Source: Clostridiales bacterium (GTDB taxonomy: Bacteria > Bacillota > Clostridia > Oscillospirales > QAMX01). From it: a stretch of DNA of 36,354 nucleotides. The notes under the pieces are model-generated. The model searched no databases. It was not told the origin of the DNA and saw only the letters and a list, made by a program, of their open reading frames with translations. The first letter of the stretch is position 1. Each line of letters opens with the position of its first letter. The stretch is from NCBI GenBank assembly GCA_016303065.1, contig JAEDMJ010000019.1, positions 1-36,354 of the forward strand, in the 5' to 3' direction. The translations under genes were made by a program, and so were the position numbers. Below, piece by piece: positions 17,601 to 24,739 of this stretch.

Positions 17601-17936
17601 CCTTGAAAGCCAGACGCGGTAGTAACCGGCAAAAGCCTCCTCGTTGTCGTGGGAGAAAGGAGACGCATAGTCAAACTCCTCCGTGATAAGCTCTCCGTTG
17701 ACAGGCGCAAGCATAATGTTTCCGCGCCCGCCTCTTCCTCCGGCGCCTTCCTGATGAATGTGCGCAAAACCGAGAATCTCTGTATCAAGGTAATCATATC
17801 CGGGGTTCGGAAGCGTCTTCGTATCCGGTCCGAGCTTCACCATGCCGTGGGGCATCTGCGGGCCCACAAGGGCGTGTCCCGAGCCCTGAGTTCCGATAAA
17901 AGGATCGACATATTCGACGGGTCTTTTGTATTCCAT
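14643..17936 (-). CDS. GH92 family alpha-mannosidase, cytoplasmic type
   Basis: GH92 enzymes are calcium-dependent exo-alpha-mannosidases acting on alpha-1,2 and related linkages by inversion. The 1,097 residues begin with the family signature DPFIGTQGSGHALVGPQM, continue with the substrate-site stretch GFAHIHQEGAGG, and include the catalytic-region block HGEDDSGAMSAWY near residue 620. After about residue 680 come beta-rich domains, ending in a roughly 190-residue jelly-roll-like module (FDVAYRPEKDW onward), possibly carbohydrate-binding. There is no signal peptide, unlike most gut GH92 proteins, so it should act inside the cell. ATG at 17936 has GAGAGGTG upstream; the TTG at 17987 is the -35 box of its promoter. 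It is first in an operon with a nucleotidyltransferase, suggesting intracellular mannoside turnover. Confidence 0.9.
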   Translation of the reverse strand: MEYKRPVEYVDPFIGTQGSGHALVGPQMPHGMVKLGPDTKTLPNPGYDYLDTEILGFAHIHQEGAGGRGGRGNIMLAPVNGELITEEFDYASPFSHDNEEAFAGYYRVWLSRYAVEAELTATAHCGVHRYTFTTGGRNRIMIDLGHTLGGKNMCNSASAEVVSPDLVMGGADYIAKDSYRANDFNAYFCAKFSRPADSWGIWVNDKATPDAAVLNAAGEHVSCGIYLEFVSEAGETIEARVGISYVSAEQAKRNYELECEGIGFDELMTACREQWDDYLSRISVEDRSEVEKRKFFSAMYRAANAPMDINENGVYCTCASGEAETVKSMRGYYSEDWALWDTARTTHALYALVEPERVSDMVETFLDVYRRGGWLPMATFPAKGIAEVMIGHNAVPVIMDAWLHGYRDFDLETAYEAMKKTACEQNPERMGLGTTEDYIRDGYYHFDNPRRGGGVFSASRTMEVCWSDWCTAQVAKLLGHDGDYEYFMGRAKNYQKLFDPETRFIRPKNGDGTFFADFNPADSFKNGFCECTSWEYTFFVPHDIQGLINHIGGREEFIARLDEFFASGLFNYENETSIQVPYLYCYAGAPWKTQKIVRECLVNNYWDTPNGLHGEDDSGAMSAWYTLAACGLYPANPSDAIYVITTPMFERLSFRTRGGVFEIVCRNFNEDNIYIGSAKLNGEPLEKVWLSWDEIENGGLLELEMTSDSANGWGTSPEAAPPSMTEGTVSAEIVDCDVEEAENGGFVLCARIRNNGKRGSAEIKVADGNIVLGRGFAFAEEGGETDIRLPFEIYGGGTRELAVCGENLEKTVNFELRGGNAKLPKLVPVSATKLSSPYVVYGSGQSVLAKAKLKNVGSVTWSGKVEATVDGKTVAECSVSILSGEEKEVEIPVRATAKGNHLVSVGGAEAAPFDVAYRPEKDWTVVKTIKSELYTAGDAVYIRAEGDHMKREFGMLFRTEPVTGDFDAYSMVSYEELTCPYAPAMIVVKNSLEDDFEGFVMNGAMSKRGFHFLIFDGEYTTPYRYAPDCPEVPYYFKLEKRGQEFFGYYSEDNVNWKLHSSAVVPGAAETQYVGLLNNAGCPVARLVKFDYLKIEKK

Positions 17937-17958
17937 ATTCAACACCTCTCTTTGCTTT

Positions 17959-17987
17959 ATTATAACATTGCAGAAAGTTTTTTGCAA
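17959..17987 (-). promoter_or_regulatory. Promoter of the GH92 operon
   Basis: On the minus strand, TTGCAA (17982-17987), 17 bases, TATAAT (17959-17964). The same -35 hexamer occurs in the promoters of tuf and the aldo/keto reductase gene. Confidence 0.85.
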
Positions 17988-18017
17988 ACTGCGGCAGAAC
18001 CGGGAAAAAATGCGCAG

Positions 18018-18710
18018 TTATATTCTTTTGCGAACCAAACGCTTTCTTTCGGCGTAATAAACTGCAAGCAAAACGACAGCGATCAGCTCAAGCCCCTCCG
18101 CGCCGTAAAATGAAACGGTAAAAACATACTGGAAAAAGGAATACCCAAGCAGCTGGAGCGAAACGAGCATTACTCCCATAAGCCCGGCGGCGGTATAACA
18201 TACGCCGGCAGTTACTCCCGCGAATTTCCACATTTTTTCCATAAAGGGCGGCTTTTTCCTGTACCCGGCAAGCATCAGTCCGCAAAGCGCGATATAAACG
18301 GCTTTTCCCGCGGTATTGAACCCTCCGTAAAAGGCTTCAAGAACAACAATCCGAAAAACGGATGCGGCGACCGTAAATCCGGCGATCCAAATCATCGCGC
18401 GCCCCAGGGGCTGTCTGCGTTCCGGCGCGGCGTTTCGCCTTACGAAGAAAAGCCCCAGAGCAAAAAGCAGCATCCCGGCAAATTTCAGCGCGTTAAACAA
18501 AACGGTAAGCCACATAAAAGCCTGGGCAAGACTGAATGCCGTGAGAAGAATTGATCCAAGCTGCATCAAGGCCCAGAGCGCTCCCCCGGCGGTGCAGAAC
18601 GTATACGCTCGGCCGAGCCCCATTCTTTTTTTTACGTTTTTTTCCTTTGTCTTCTCTTTTTCTTCAAAGCGCTCCCAACCGCGCTTTTCGGTTTCAAAAA
18701 TTTTTGACAA
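18018..18710 (-). CDS. Unknown integral membrane protein, about six transmembrane segments
   Basis: I do not recognise this family. The 230-residue protein has a charged N-terminus (about 30 residues rich in E and K), then about six hydrophobic segments: near residues 35-60, 63-88, 100-122, 133-150, 160-185 and 195-222. It ends in the basic tail ERKRLVRKRI. There is no export signal or catalytic motif. TTG at 18710 is chosen because GGGAGG lies 8 bases upstream; ATG at 18623 lacks a good site. The gene lies between tuf and GH92 on the same strand, behind the tuf terminator. A second hairpin ends just before its ribosome binding site, so expression may depend on read-through from tuf. Confidence 0.6.
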   Translation of the reverse strand: MSKIFETEKRGWERFEEKEKTKEKNVKKRMGLGRAYTFCTAGGALWALMQLGSILLTAFSLAQAFMWLTVLFNALKFAGMLLFALGLFFVRRNAAPERRQPLGRAMIWIAGFTVAASVFRIVVLEAFYGGFNTAGKAVYIALCGLMLAGYRKKPPFMEKMWKFAGVTAGVCYTAAGLMGVMLVSLQLLGYSFFQYVFTVSFYGAEGLELIAVVLLAVYYAERKRLVRKRI

Positions 18711-18727
18711 GCTGCCTGCCTCCCATC

Positions 18728-18746
18728 AAAAAGGCTCCGCCTTTTT
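18728..18746 (-). terminator. Short hairpin with T-run just upstream of the membrane-protein gene
   Basis: AAAAAGGC (18728-18735), loop TCC and GCCTTTTT (18739-18746). On the minus strand the T-run ends four bases before the GGGAGG of the next gene. It is either a second tuf terminator or an attenuator; the stem's GC part is only three pairs. Confidence 0.5.
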
Positions 18747-18795
18747 ATCAAGCCGCAAGCGCCGCTGCGGCAATTACAAGCTCATTTTCACTTCA

Positions 18796-18844
18796 AAGAA
18801 AAAGCCGCCGCAGAAAAGCCGAAAAGACTTTGTTCTGCGGCGGC
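18796..18844 (-). terminator. Intrinsic terminator of tuf
   Basis: Twelve-base arms 18804-18815 and 18833-18844 (core GCCGCCGCAGAA/TTCTGCGGCGGC). On the minus strand the stem is followed by TTTTTCTTT, 33 bases after the tuf stop. Confidence 0.9.
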
Positions 18845-18877
18845 AATTTTCACGTCAATGCTTTAACGCTTTACAGC

Positions 18878-20083
18878 TTACTTGCAGGAAGCAACAACGC
18901 CGTTGCCGACGGTTCTGCCGCCCTCGCGGATAGCGAAGCGGAGGCCTTCCTCGATGGCGATCGGGTAGATCAGCTCGACATCGATGGTAACGTGGTCGCC
19001 GGGCATGCACATCTCAACGCCCTCGGGGAGCTTGATGATGCCGGTGACGTCAGTTGTACGGAAGTAGAACTGCGGACGGTAGTTGGAAACGAATGCGGTG
19101 TGACGGCCGCCCTCTTCCTTGGTCAGAATGTAGACCTGGCCGGAGAAGTGGGTAAGGGGCTTGATGGAGCCGGGCTTTGCAAGAACCTGTCCGCGCTCGA
19201 TCTCTTTGCGCTGAACGCCGCGGAGAAGGGTTCCGATGTTGTCGCCGGCCTGAGCGTAGTCAAGCAGCTTGCGGAACATCTCGATGCCGGTAACAACGCA
19301 CTTTCTGGTCTCTTCGCCGAGGCCGACGATTTCGACTTCGTCGTTGAGCTTGAGCATACCGCGCTCGACTCTGCCGGTGGCGACGGTGCCGCGGCCGGTG
19401 ATCGTCATAACGTCCTCAACAGGCATAAGGAACGGCATGTCGTCCTTGCGCTCCGGAGTCGGAATGTAGGTGTCGACGGCGTTCATCAGCTCGATGATGC
19501 TGGCGTAGGCCGGATCGTTGGGGTCGGTGGACTCACTGGTAAGAGCCTGGAGAGCGGAGCCATGGATGATGGGAGTGTCGTCGCCCGGGAAGTCGTACTT
19601 GTTGAGGGCTTCGCGAATCTCCATCTCGACGAGCTCGAGAAGCTCGGGATCGTCGACCTGGTCGCACTTGTTCATGTAAACGACGATAGCCGGAACACCG
19701 ACCTGACGGGCGAGCAGGATGTGCTCGTAGGTCTGAGCCATAACGCCGTCGGAAGCGGCGACAACGAGGATAGCGCCGTCCATCTGAGCAGCGCCGGTGA
19801 TCATGTTCTTGATGTAGTCGGCGTGGCCCGGGCAGTCGACGTGAGCGTAGTGACGCTTCTCGGTCTCGTACTCAACGTGAGCGGTGTTGATGGTGATGCC
19901 GCGCTCTCTCTCTTCGGGAGCCTTGTCGATAGCATCATAAGCAGTGTAGCTGGCCTTGCTCGGATCCTCAAGAGCGAGAACCTTGGTTATAGCCGCGGTA
20001 AGGGTGGTCTTGCCGTGGTCAACATGGCCGATAGTGCCGATATTGACGTGGGGCTTGTTTCTTTCAAACTTAGCCTTTGCCAT
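18878..20083 (-). CDS. tuf: Elongation factor Tu
   Basis: EF-Tu carries aminoacyl-tRNA to the ribosomal A site as a GTP complex. The 401-residue protein has G1 GHVDHGKTT, the switch region ERERGITINTAHVEYET, G3 DCPGHADY, G4 NKCD and G5 SALQAL, then beta-barrel domains 2 and 3 ending RTVGNGVV. Length and motifs are normal. ATG at 20083 has AGGAGG upstream. It is the last gene of the str operon but also has its own promoter in the 141-base gap after fusA, fitting the high amount of EF-Tu needed. A strong terminator follows. Confidence 0.98.
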   Translation of the reverse strand: MAKAKFERNKPHVNIGTIGHVDHGKTTLTAAITKVLALEDPSKASYTAYDAIDKAPEERERGITINTAHVEYETEKRHYAHVDCPGHADYIKNMITGAAQMDGAILVVAASDGVMAQTYEHILLARQVGVPAIVVYMNKCDQVDDPELLELVEMEIREALNKYDFPGDDTPIIHGSALQALTSESTDPNDPAYASIIELMNAVDTYIPTPERKDDMPFLMPVEDVMTITGRGTVATGRVERGMLKLNDEVEIVGLGEETRKCVVTGIEMFRKLLDYAQAGDNIGTLLRGVQRKEIERGQVLAKPGSIKPLTHFSGQVYILTKEEGGRHTAFVSNYRPQFYFRTTDVTGIIKLPEGVEMCMPGDHVTIDVELIYPIAIEEGLRFAIREGGRTVGNGVVASCK

Positions 20084-20125
20084 TTTGGATTTCCTCCTGT
20101 GAAAATTCGATTATAAGTCTTATTA

Positions 20126-20154
20126 ATTTTACAACAGATAAAAGAATTTTGCAA
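20126..20154 (-). promoter_or_regulatory. Internal promoter for tuf
   Basis: Minus-strand TTGCAA (20149-20154), 17 bases, TAAAAT (20126-20131), inside the fusA-tuf gap. The leader is about 35 bases and contains a second TATAAT-like sequence with no matching -35. Confidence 0.75.
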
Positions 20155-20224
20155 TACCTTTTTCTGTTTTACTGCGGATTATTTTTCGCAGCGGCGAAGA
20201 AATTTATTCTGCGCCGCACGCAGA

Positions 20225-22309
20225 TCACTTGCCCTCGCGTCTCGCAACAACAAGCTTTTCCTGGATCTGCTTGGGCACCTCGGTGTAGTGGCTGGGCTCC
20301 ATGGAGTAAACTCCTCTGCCCTGAGTGCGGGAGCGAAGCGCAGTCGCATAGCCAAACATCTCGGAGAGCGGAACGAATGCGTCGATCTGCTCTGCGCCCG
20401 TGCGGGACATGATTGTCTGGATCTGGGCTCTTCTGGACTGAAGATCGCCGATGACGTCGCCCATATAGTTCTCGGGGACGGTGACGGAAACCTTCATGAT
20501 CGGCTCGAGAAGGATCGGCGCGGCCTTTGAGGAAGCTTCCTTGAAGGCCATGGAACCGCAGATCTTAAACGCCATTTCGGAAGAGTCGACCTCGTGGAAG
20601 GAGCCGTCAAAGAGAGTGACCTTGACGTCGACCACGTTGTATCCCGCAAGGCAGCCGGAGAGCATTGCGCCCTTGATGCCTTCCTCAACGGAGGGGATAT
20701 ATTCCTTCGGGATGGCGCCGCCGGTGACGGCGTTGACGAACTCGAAGCCCTTGCCGGACTCGTTGGGTTCGACGGTCAGCTTGACGTGTGCAAACTGACC
20801 CTTGCCGCCGCTCTGGCGGACATAACGCGTGTCGACGGTCTGAGCCTTTGTGATGGTCTCTTTATAGGCGACCTGGGGTTTGCCGATATTTGCCTCGACC
20901 TTGAATTCGCGGAGCAGTCTGTCAACGATGATCTCCAGATGCAGCTCGCCCATGCCGGCGATAATGGTCTGGCCGGTCTCTTCGTCGGTGTAAGCCTTGA
21001 AGGTCGGATCCTCCTCGGCCAGCTTCGAAAGAGCGATGCCCATCTTCTCTTCGCCGGCTTTGGTCTTCGGCTCGATCGCAACGCGGATGACCGGTTCGGG
21101 GAACTCCATGCTTTCAAGGATGACCTTGCTCTGTTCGGCACAGAGCGTGTCGCCCGTGGTGGTGTTCTTCAGACCGACGACCGCACAGATATCTCCGGCG
21201 GAAACCTCTTCGATATCTTCGCGATGGTTGGCATGCATATGCAGAAGACGTCCCAGACGCTCTCTCTGCCGCTTCGTCGAGTTATAGACCGACGAACCGG
21301 CGGAAGCCCTGCCGGAATAGACGCGCACGAAGCTGATCTTTCCGACGAAGGGATCCGTCGCGATCTTGAACGCAAGAGCGGCAAAATCGCCGTCCGGATC
21401 GGGATGTCTTTCGACCTCTTCTCCGGTATTGGGGTCAACGCCCTTTATCGACGGAATATCGAGCGGCGAAGGCATATAATCGACAACGGCGTCAAGGAGC
21501 TTCTGGACGCCCTTGTTGCGGTAGCTCGTGCCGCAGAGGACGGGGATCATCTTGACCGCGAGAGTGCCCTTGCGGATCGCTCTCTTGAGCATTTCGACAG
21601 TGACAGCTTCGGAATCCTCGAGATAGGTCTCAAGAAGCTCGTCGTCAAACTCGGAAGCCGCCTCGAGAAGCTTGCCGCGGTACTCCTCGGCAAGTTCGGC
21701 CATATCTTCAGGAATGTCGCGGCACTGGATATCCTTGCCCTTGTCGTCAATATAATAGAACGCCTTCATAAGGACCAGGTCGATCAGGCCGACGTAGGTA
21801 TCCTCGCTGCCGATGGGAAGCTGGATCGGAACCGGGTTGCACTTGAGTCTTTCGGTCATCATTTCGACAACGCGATAGAAATCGGCGCCGGTTATATCCA
21901 TCTTGTTGACGTACGCCATTCTGGGTACGTGGTACTTGTCAGCTTGCCTCCAAACGGTTTCTGACTGGGGCTCGACGCCGCCTTTGGCACAGAAAACCGT
22001 GACCGATCCGTCAAGAACTCTTAAGGAACGCTCCACTTCGACCGTGAAGTCCACGTGTCCCGGAGTGTCGATAATGTTGATACGGTGATCCTGCCACATA
22101 GCTGTGGTAGCGGCAGAAGTGATGGTAATGCCTCTCTCCTGCTCCTGCTCCATCCAGTCCATCGTCGCCGTGCCGTCGTGCGTCTCGCCGATTTTATAGT
22201 TTATTCCGGTATAGTAGAGAATACGCTCGGTGGTCGTTGTCTTGCCGGCGTCAATGTGCGCCATTATACCGATATTTCTCGTTCTTTCCAACGGAAAGTT
22301 CTTAGGCAT
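20225..22309 (-). CDS. fusA: Elongation factor G
   Basis: EF-G is the translocase GTPase of the ribosome. The 694 residues show G1 AHIDAGKTT, the switch segment ERGITITSAATT, G3 DTPGHVDF and G4 NKMD. The later domains include GMGELHLEIIVDRL and the C-terminal region with PEPVIRVAIEPKTK and EMFGYAT. Length is typical. ATG at 22309 has GGAG 6 bases upstream. It starts 46 bases after rpsG in the str operon. Confidence 0.98.
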   Translation of the reverse strand: MPKNFPLERTRNIGIMAHIDAGKTTTTERILYYTGINYKIGETHDGTATMDWMEQEQERGITITSAATTAMWQDHRINIIDTPGHVDFTVEVERSLRVLDGSVTVFCAKGGVEPQSETVWRQADKYHVPRMAYVNKMDITGADFYRVVEMMTERLKCNPVPIQLPIGSEDTYVGLIDLVLMKAFYYIDDKGKDIQCRDIPEDMAELAEEYRGKLLEAASEFDDELLETYLEDSEAVTVEMLKRAIRKGTLAVKMIPVLCGTSYRNKGVQKLLDAVVDYMPSPLDIPSIKGVDPNTGEEVERHPDPDGDFAALAFKIATDPFVGKISFVRVYSGRASAGSSVYNSTKRQRERLGRLLHMHANHREDIEEVSAGDICAVVGLKNTTTGDTLCAEQSKVILESMEFPEPVIRVAIEPKTKAGEEKMGIALSKLAEEDPTFKAYTDEETGQTIIAGMGELHLEIIVDRLLREFKVEANIGKPQVAYKETITKAQTVDTRYVRQSGGKGQFAHVKLTVEPNESGKGFEFVNAVTGGAIPKEYIPSVEEGIKGAMLSGCLAGYNVVDVKVTLFDGSFHEVDSSEMAFKICGSMAFKEASSKAAPILLEPIMKVSVTVPENYMGDVIGDLQSRRAQIQTIMSRTGAEQIDAFVPLSEMFGYATALRSRTQGRGVYSMEPSHYTEVPKQIQEKLVVARREGK

Positions 22310-22355
22310 AAGTTATCTCCAAATAATATAGTTGCGTAAGGTTATTATGCCGCAT

Positions 22356-22826
22356 TTACCAGCGGTAATGCGCGAAAGCCTTGTTGGCTTCGGCCATCTT
22401 GTGCTGATCCTCGCGGCGCTTGACAGCGTTGCCGGTGTTGTTGGCGGCGTCCATGATCTCGCCGGCAAGTCTGTCGGCCATGGTCTTTTCGCTGCGTGTG
22501 CGCGAGAAGTTGATCAGCCAGCGGAGCCCAAGAGTCTGACGGCGGTCAGGTCTGACCTCGATCGGGACCTGGTAAGTCGCACCGCCGACACGGCGGGCCT
22601 TGACCTCAAGCACAGGCATGACATTCTCAAGCGCTGCGTTGAAAACTTCAAGAGCGGGCTTTCCGGTCTTTTCTGCGACGGTCTCAAAAGCGGTATAGAC
22701 GATCTTCTGGGCAACACCCTTCTTGCCGTCATACATAACGCCGTTGACAAGCTTCGTGACTACCACGGAGTTGTATATAGGATCCGCGATGACTTCGCGC
22801 TTCGGTATTCCACCTCTTCTTGGCAC
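22356..22826 (-). CDS. rpsG: 30S ribosomal protein S7
   Basis: S7 nucleates assembly of the 30S head and contacts the E-site tRNA. Motifs include PRRGGIPKREVIADPIYNS at the N-terminus, RRVGGATYQVPIEV, RTLGLRWLI and the C-terminal FAHYRW. I set the start at GTG 22826, giving 156 residues, the usual S7 length. GGAGG lies 8 bases upstream of this GTG, whereas the upstream ATGs (22847, 22844) precede or overlap that Shine-Dalgarno site. The protein therefore begins MPRRGG as in relatives. It lies 167 bases after rpsL. Confidence 0.97.
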   Translation of the reverse strand: MPRRGGIPKREVIADPIYNSVVVTKLVNGVMYDGKKGVAQKIVYTAFETVAEKTGKPALEVFNAALENVMPVLEVKARRVGGATYQVPIEVRPDRRQTLGLRWLINFSRTRSEKTMADRLAGEIMDAANNTGNAVKRREDQHKMAEANKAFAHYRW

Positions 22827-22870
22827 AATACTTCCCTCCTTCATCAAAAAATAATGACCTCAACGGTACT

Positions 22871-22892
22871 CGGGAAAAAACGCGTTTTCCCG
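22871..22892 (-). other. Hairpin in the rpsL-rpsG spacer
   Basis: CGGGAAAA (22871-22878) pairs with TTTTCCCG (22885-22892) around a 6-base loop. The rpsL-rpsG spacer (22827-22993) is long for this operon and AT-rich in its middle. In Escherichia coli the equivalent spacer binds S7 for autoregulation; a similar role here is only a suggestion. I see no clear promoter in it. Confidence 0.45.
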
Positions 22893-22993
22893 GCTCATGC
22901 CTCGCAAAAGGGAATATATACCGAAAAGAATATATAAACACCCTTGCAAAGCAATGGTAATAGAAATGCTGTGATTTTAAGAGAATCCCAAAC

Positions 22994-23428
22994 TCAGCGC
23001 TTTGCCTTGGCTGCGCCGGGCTTCGGTCTCTTTGCACCGTACTTGGAACGACCCTGCATACGGTTCGCGGTTCCCTGGGTATCCAGAACGCCGCGGATGA
23101 TGTGGTAACGGACACCAGGCAGGTCTCTGACACGGCCGCCGCGAATCATGACGACGGAGTGCTCCTGAAGGTTGTGGCCGATACCGGGGATATAAGCGGT
23201 GGCTTCAAAGCCGTTGGTGAGACGGACTCTCGCGACCTTACGGATAGCGGAGTTCGGCTTCTTCGGGGTTCTGGTCGTAACGACGGTGCAAACGCCGCGC
23301 TTCTGCGGGGACGGTCTGCGAACCGGCTTCTGATGAAGCGTGTTCATGCTGAACTGCAGGGCCGGAACCTTGGATTTGTAAGCGCTCTGCTCTCTTCCCT
23401 TGCGGACTAACTGATTGAATGTAGGCAT
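22994..23428 (-). CDS. rpsL: 30S ribosomal protein S12
   Basis: S12 lines the decoding centre; changes in its conserved loops confer streptomycin resistance. The 144-residue protein begins MPTFNQLVRKGR and contains the loops TPKKPNSAIRKVARV and GGRVRDLPGVRYH, with the usual lysines. It has a short alanine- and lysine-rich C-terminal tail. ATG at 23428 has GGAGGTG 4 bases upstream. It is first in the str operon, which is preceded not by rpoBC but by glycan O-acetylation genes. Confidence 0.98.
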   Translation of the reverse strand: MPTFNQLVRKGREQSAYKSKVPALQFSMNTLHQKPVRRPSPQKRGVCTVVTTRTPKKPNSAIRKVARVRLTNGFEATAYIPGIGHNLQEHSVVMIRGGRVRDLPGVRYHIIRGVLDTQGTANRMQGRSKYGAKRPKPGAAKAKR

Positions 23429-23469
23429 GTGGCACCTCCTTCCTACTCATAAAAACACCAGTATTGGGT

Positions 23470-23498
23470 ATTATATCACGACATTGCAGATAAGTCAA
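23470..23498 (-). promoter_or_regulatory. Promoter of the str operon
   Basis: Minus-strand TTGACT (23493-23498), 17 bases, TATAAT (23470-23475) with TGA just before it, an extended -10. The leader to rpsL is about 35 bases. The 114 bases between it and the upstream gene show no clear terminator. Confidence 0.9.
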
Positions 23499-23612
23499 GA
23501 ATGTTTTCCGGTATTTGTTCAAAATTTACGTTTTCCCCTCATTCTCCGCCGCTTATCCGCCGTTTTTTATCCGAAATGCCTAATCGCCCTGAAAGGCTCC
23601 GCCATTCTGCCG

Positions 23613-24728
23613 CTATTTGAGCATACTGCTGTTGTTAAGCACGAGAGTGCTGTACAGAAAAAGCACGTCCTGGGAGTCGAAATCGATGAACTTCCCGACC
23701 ATTTCGCTTGGCATATATCTGATGTCCACAAGGGTTATCTTTGAATATCCCTCACAGAAATACGGGGCAATGCTCGAGCCGAAGGAATCTCGGAATATCA
23801 CAAGCTCACGATCGCTTTCCGCCGCCGGATTCTCGATCACGACGAAAGCCGACGACCCGCAAACGAACATTTCATAGGGATCCCGTCCGAAAGCCGCCTC
23901 CATGTCGTACATTTCCGACAAAACCGGCATTCCGGTGTCATAGTTTGTGACGGTGCAGCCGTCGATAACACTGTTGGTCAGATAGAATATGGCGTCCGGG
24001 TCAAGGGGAAGCGCCGACTGGCCGCAGTAAACCCCGTAAAACGGGTTTTCAAGCTCTTTGACCCTGTACTCCGAAAGTGTATCCGCCCCCATCGCATTGG
24101 CAAGAGCGTCGGCGACATCGCGGATCGACTCCTGTTTCCAGTGAGTGTCCGTGCGGTAATAGTCCCCGATCTCAAGCAGGGGGAAGATGTCAATGTACTC
24201 CATTTTTCCGTCAAGAGCCCCGACGGTCATCTGTTCAAGGCGCGCATAGTCCAAAGAGGGATAGCCGTTCTGTTCCGCAAGAAAGTAGTTCTTGTCCGGA
24301 ATTATGGAAACATAGGCATTAACTTCCGTACCCGCAAGGTATTTGTCGTATATGCCGGCAAACTTCTGGGCCGCATTTTCCACCATCGCCTCGTTGAGCG
24401 GGCTTTCCAGTTTGGAGACATAGCCGTCTTCAATATAAATATCGTTGTTGTCGAGGCGTCCGAAAACGCCGAACATCGACACCGCCTTCAGAGTTCTGAA
24501 AGAGTCTCTGAGCGGGAACTGGTCAAGGGTGTACTTTTCAAACTCCGTCATAAACTTGCCGTTCAGAACCGTCTCCGCGCTGAGTTTCGGGAACCCGGCA
24601 AGCACGCGCCTTTCGCTGTCGGAATACTCCCCCGCCGGTTTTACCCAGCACCAGACAGATAACGCCAAAATCAGCGCGCCGAGCAAAACGACCAGCGCAA
24701 TATCCATGTGCTTCTTTTTCAAGCTCAT
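23613..24728 (-). CDS. DHHW/AlgX-like extracytoplasmic SGNH-type protein, O-acetylation partner
   Basis: The roughly 371-residue protein has an N-terminal signal anchor (about residues 8-30, ALVVLLGALILALSVWCW). The rest is an extracytoplasmic domain resembling AlgX/AlgJ and clostridial DHHW proteins. The catalytic Asp-His pair is in YRTDTHWKQ, and VIFRDSFGSSIAPY supplies the serine of the SGNH-type site. An early SERRVLAGFPKLS segment is also typical. Such proteins transfer acetyl groups delivered by an MBOAT partner onto an exported polysaccharide. The MBOAT gene lies directly upstream and its stop is 11 bases before the ATG at 24728, which has AAAGGAG close by. An in-frame TTG at 24743 is less likely. 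The glycan is not known. Confidence 0.82.
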   Translation of the reverse strand: MSLKKKHMDIALVVLLGALILALSVWCWVKPAGEYSDSERRVLAGFPKLSAETVLNGKFMTEFEKYTLDQFPLRDSFRTLKAVSMFGVFGRLDNNDIYIEDGYVSKLESPLNEAMVENAAQKFAGIYDKYLAGTEVNAYVSIIPDKNYFLAEQNGYPSLDYARLEQMTVGALDGKMEYIDIFPLLEIGDYYRTDTHWKQESIRDVADALANAMGADTLSEYRVKELENPFYGVYCGQSALPLDPDAIFYLTNSVIDGCTVTNYDTGMPVLSEMYDMEAAFGRDPYEMFVCGSSAFVVIENPAAESDRELVIFRDSFGSSIAPYFCEGYSKITLVDIRYMPSEMVGKFIDFDSQDVLFLYSTLVLNNSSMLK

Positions 24729-24739
24729 CGGCTCCTTTC

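Noticed and set aside
18551..20116. 521-codon open frame on the plus strand over tuf and its downstream region
   Set aside because: It is the antisense reading of tuf; GC-rich codon usage leaves the opposite frame open. It has no ribosome binding site or family motifs.
20594..21964. 456-codon open frame on the plus strand inside fusA
   Set aside because: Antisense shadow of EF-G, with low-complexity translation rich in leucine and aspartate.
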